From assembly GCF_029846115.1 (NCBI RefSeq), contig NZ_JARVZZ010000001.1, positions 620,001 through 684,000 of the forward strand: a stretch of DNA of 64,000 nucleotides. Direction: 5' to 3'. Numbering within the stretch: the stretch's first letter is position 1; every line of letters begins with the position of its first letter. The position numbers and the translations under genes are program-made. This DNA comes from Serratia marcescens. GTDB taxonomy: Bacteria; Pseudomonadota; Gammaproteobacteria; Enterobacterales; Enterobacteriaceae. The notes beneath the pieces were generated by a model. That model was not told where the DNA came from, did not search any database, and was given only the letters and a program-made list of their open reading frames with translations. Of the stretch, positions 63,972 through 64,000 are shown one piece after another.

Positions 63972-64000
63972 GCTGTTGCTCCTGTTGTTCGGCGCCGTGC
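63958..64000 (-). CDS. fetA: FetA, ATP-binding subunit of the iron exporter, C-terminal end
   Basis: The right edge cuts this gene. On the minus strand the last codons read HGAEQQEQQHESA followed by TAA, overlapping the fetB start by 14 bp. The ending resembles the end of E. coli FetA in position and character. Only 13 residues are visible, so identity rests mainly on the fetAB order. Confidence 0.7.
   Translation of the reverse strand, partial: HGAEQQEQQHESA

Overview
The window is ordinary chromosome of a high-GC enterobacterium. Gene content, protein lengths and order follow the E. coli 75-77 min region closely (igaA-yrfG-hslRO-pckA, envZ-ompR, greB-tex, feoABC, bioH-gntX-nfuA, malQP/malT, glpEGR/glpD, glgBXCAP, asd, yhgN, gnt genes, yhhW, ryhB, yhhY). 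The base composition and the added complete inositol cluster suggest a Serratia-like organism of the Yersiniaceae. That identification is inference; no rRNA or marker gene is present to confirm it. No tRNA, rRNA, insertion sequence, prophage or CRISPR array was seen.

Layout. 1-5.5 kb: 3' part of igaA, the nucleotidase/heat-shock genes yrfG-hslR-hslO, gluconeogenic pckA, then a FitAB-type toxin-antitoxin pair. 5.5-12.3 kb: envZ/ompR, the cbpA/cbpM co-chaperone pair, greB and tex. 12.3-17.9 kb: feoABC behind a Fur-type promoter, a small DUF1471 exported protein, bioH and gntX. 17.9-26.2 kb: nfuA, malQ-malP and the divergent activator malT with MalT boxes between them. 26.3-30.2 kb: glpE, glpG, glpR and glpD with a CRP/GlpR-controlled promoter. 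30.2-39.9 kb: the glycogen operon glgBXCAP read leftward. 40.3-46.5 kb: asd, yhgN, a gluconate regulon in the order gntR-gntT-gntK, and a pirin gene. 46.6-48.6 kb: the small RNA gene ryhB under a Fur box, the acetyltransferase yhhY and a Tat-exported P1-family peptidase.

48.6-63.2 kb is a complete myo-inositol catabolic island: iolD-iolG-iolH-like-iolE (leftward), an iolC kinase/aldolase fusion (rightward), the RpiR-type regulator iolR, a RelE/ParE-type toxin-antitoxin pair inserted beside it, iolB and iolA (leftward), and the transporter iolT with iolI (rightward). Together they encode uptake, oxidation to scyllo-inosose, dehydration, hydrolysis, isomerisation, phosphorylation, aldol cleavage and malonate-semialdehyde oxidation. 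Two matching dyads (WTGAAA-N6-TTTCAW) in the iolD/iolC and iolA/iolT promoter regions are candidate IolR operators. The right edge carries fetB and the last codons of fetA.

Most of the window is core metabolism and is not novel. The items most worth a second look are non-coding: ryhB with its Fur promoter, the perfect 28-bp palindrome upstream of gntT, a cluster of hairpins with a repeated core between the pirin gene and gntR, and the candidate iol operators. The two toxin-antitoxin modules and the Tat-type P1 peptidase are the main accessory genes.
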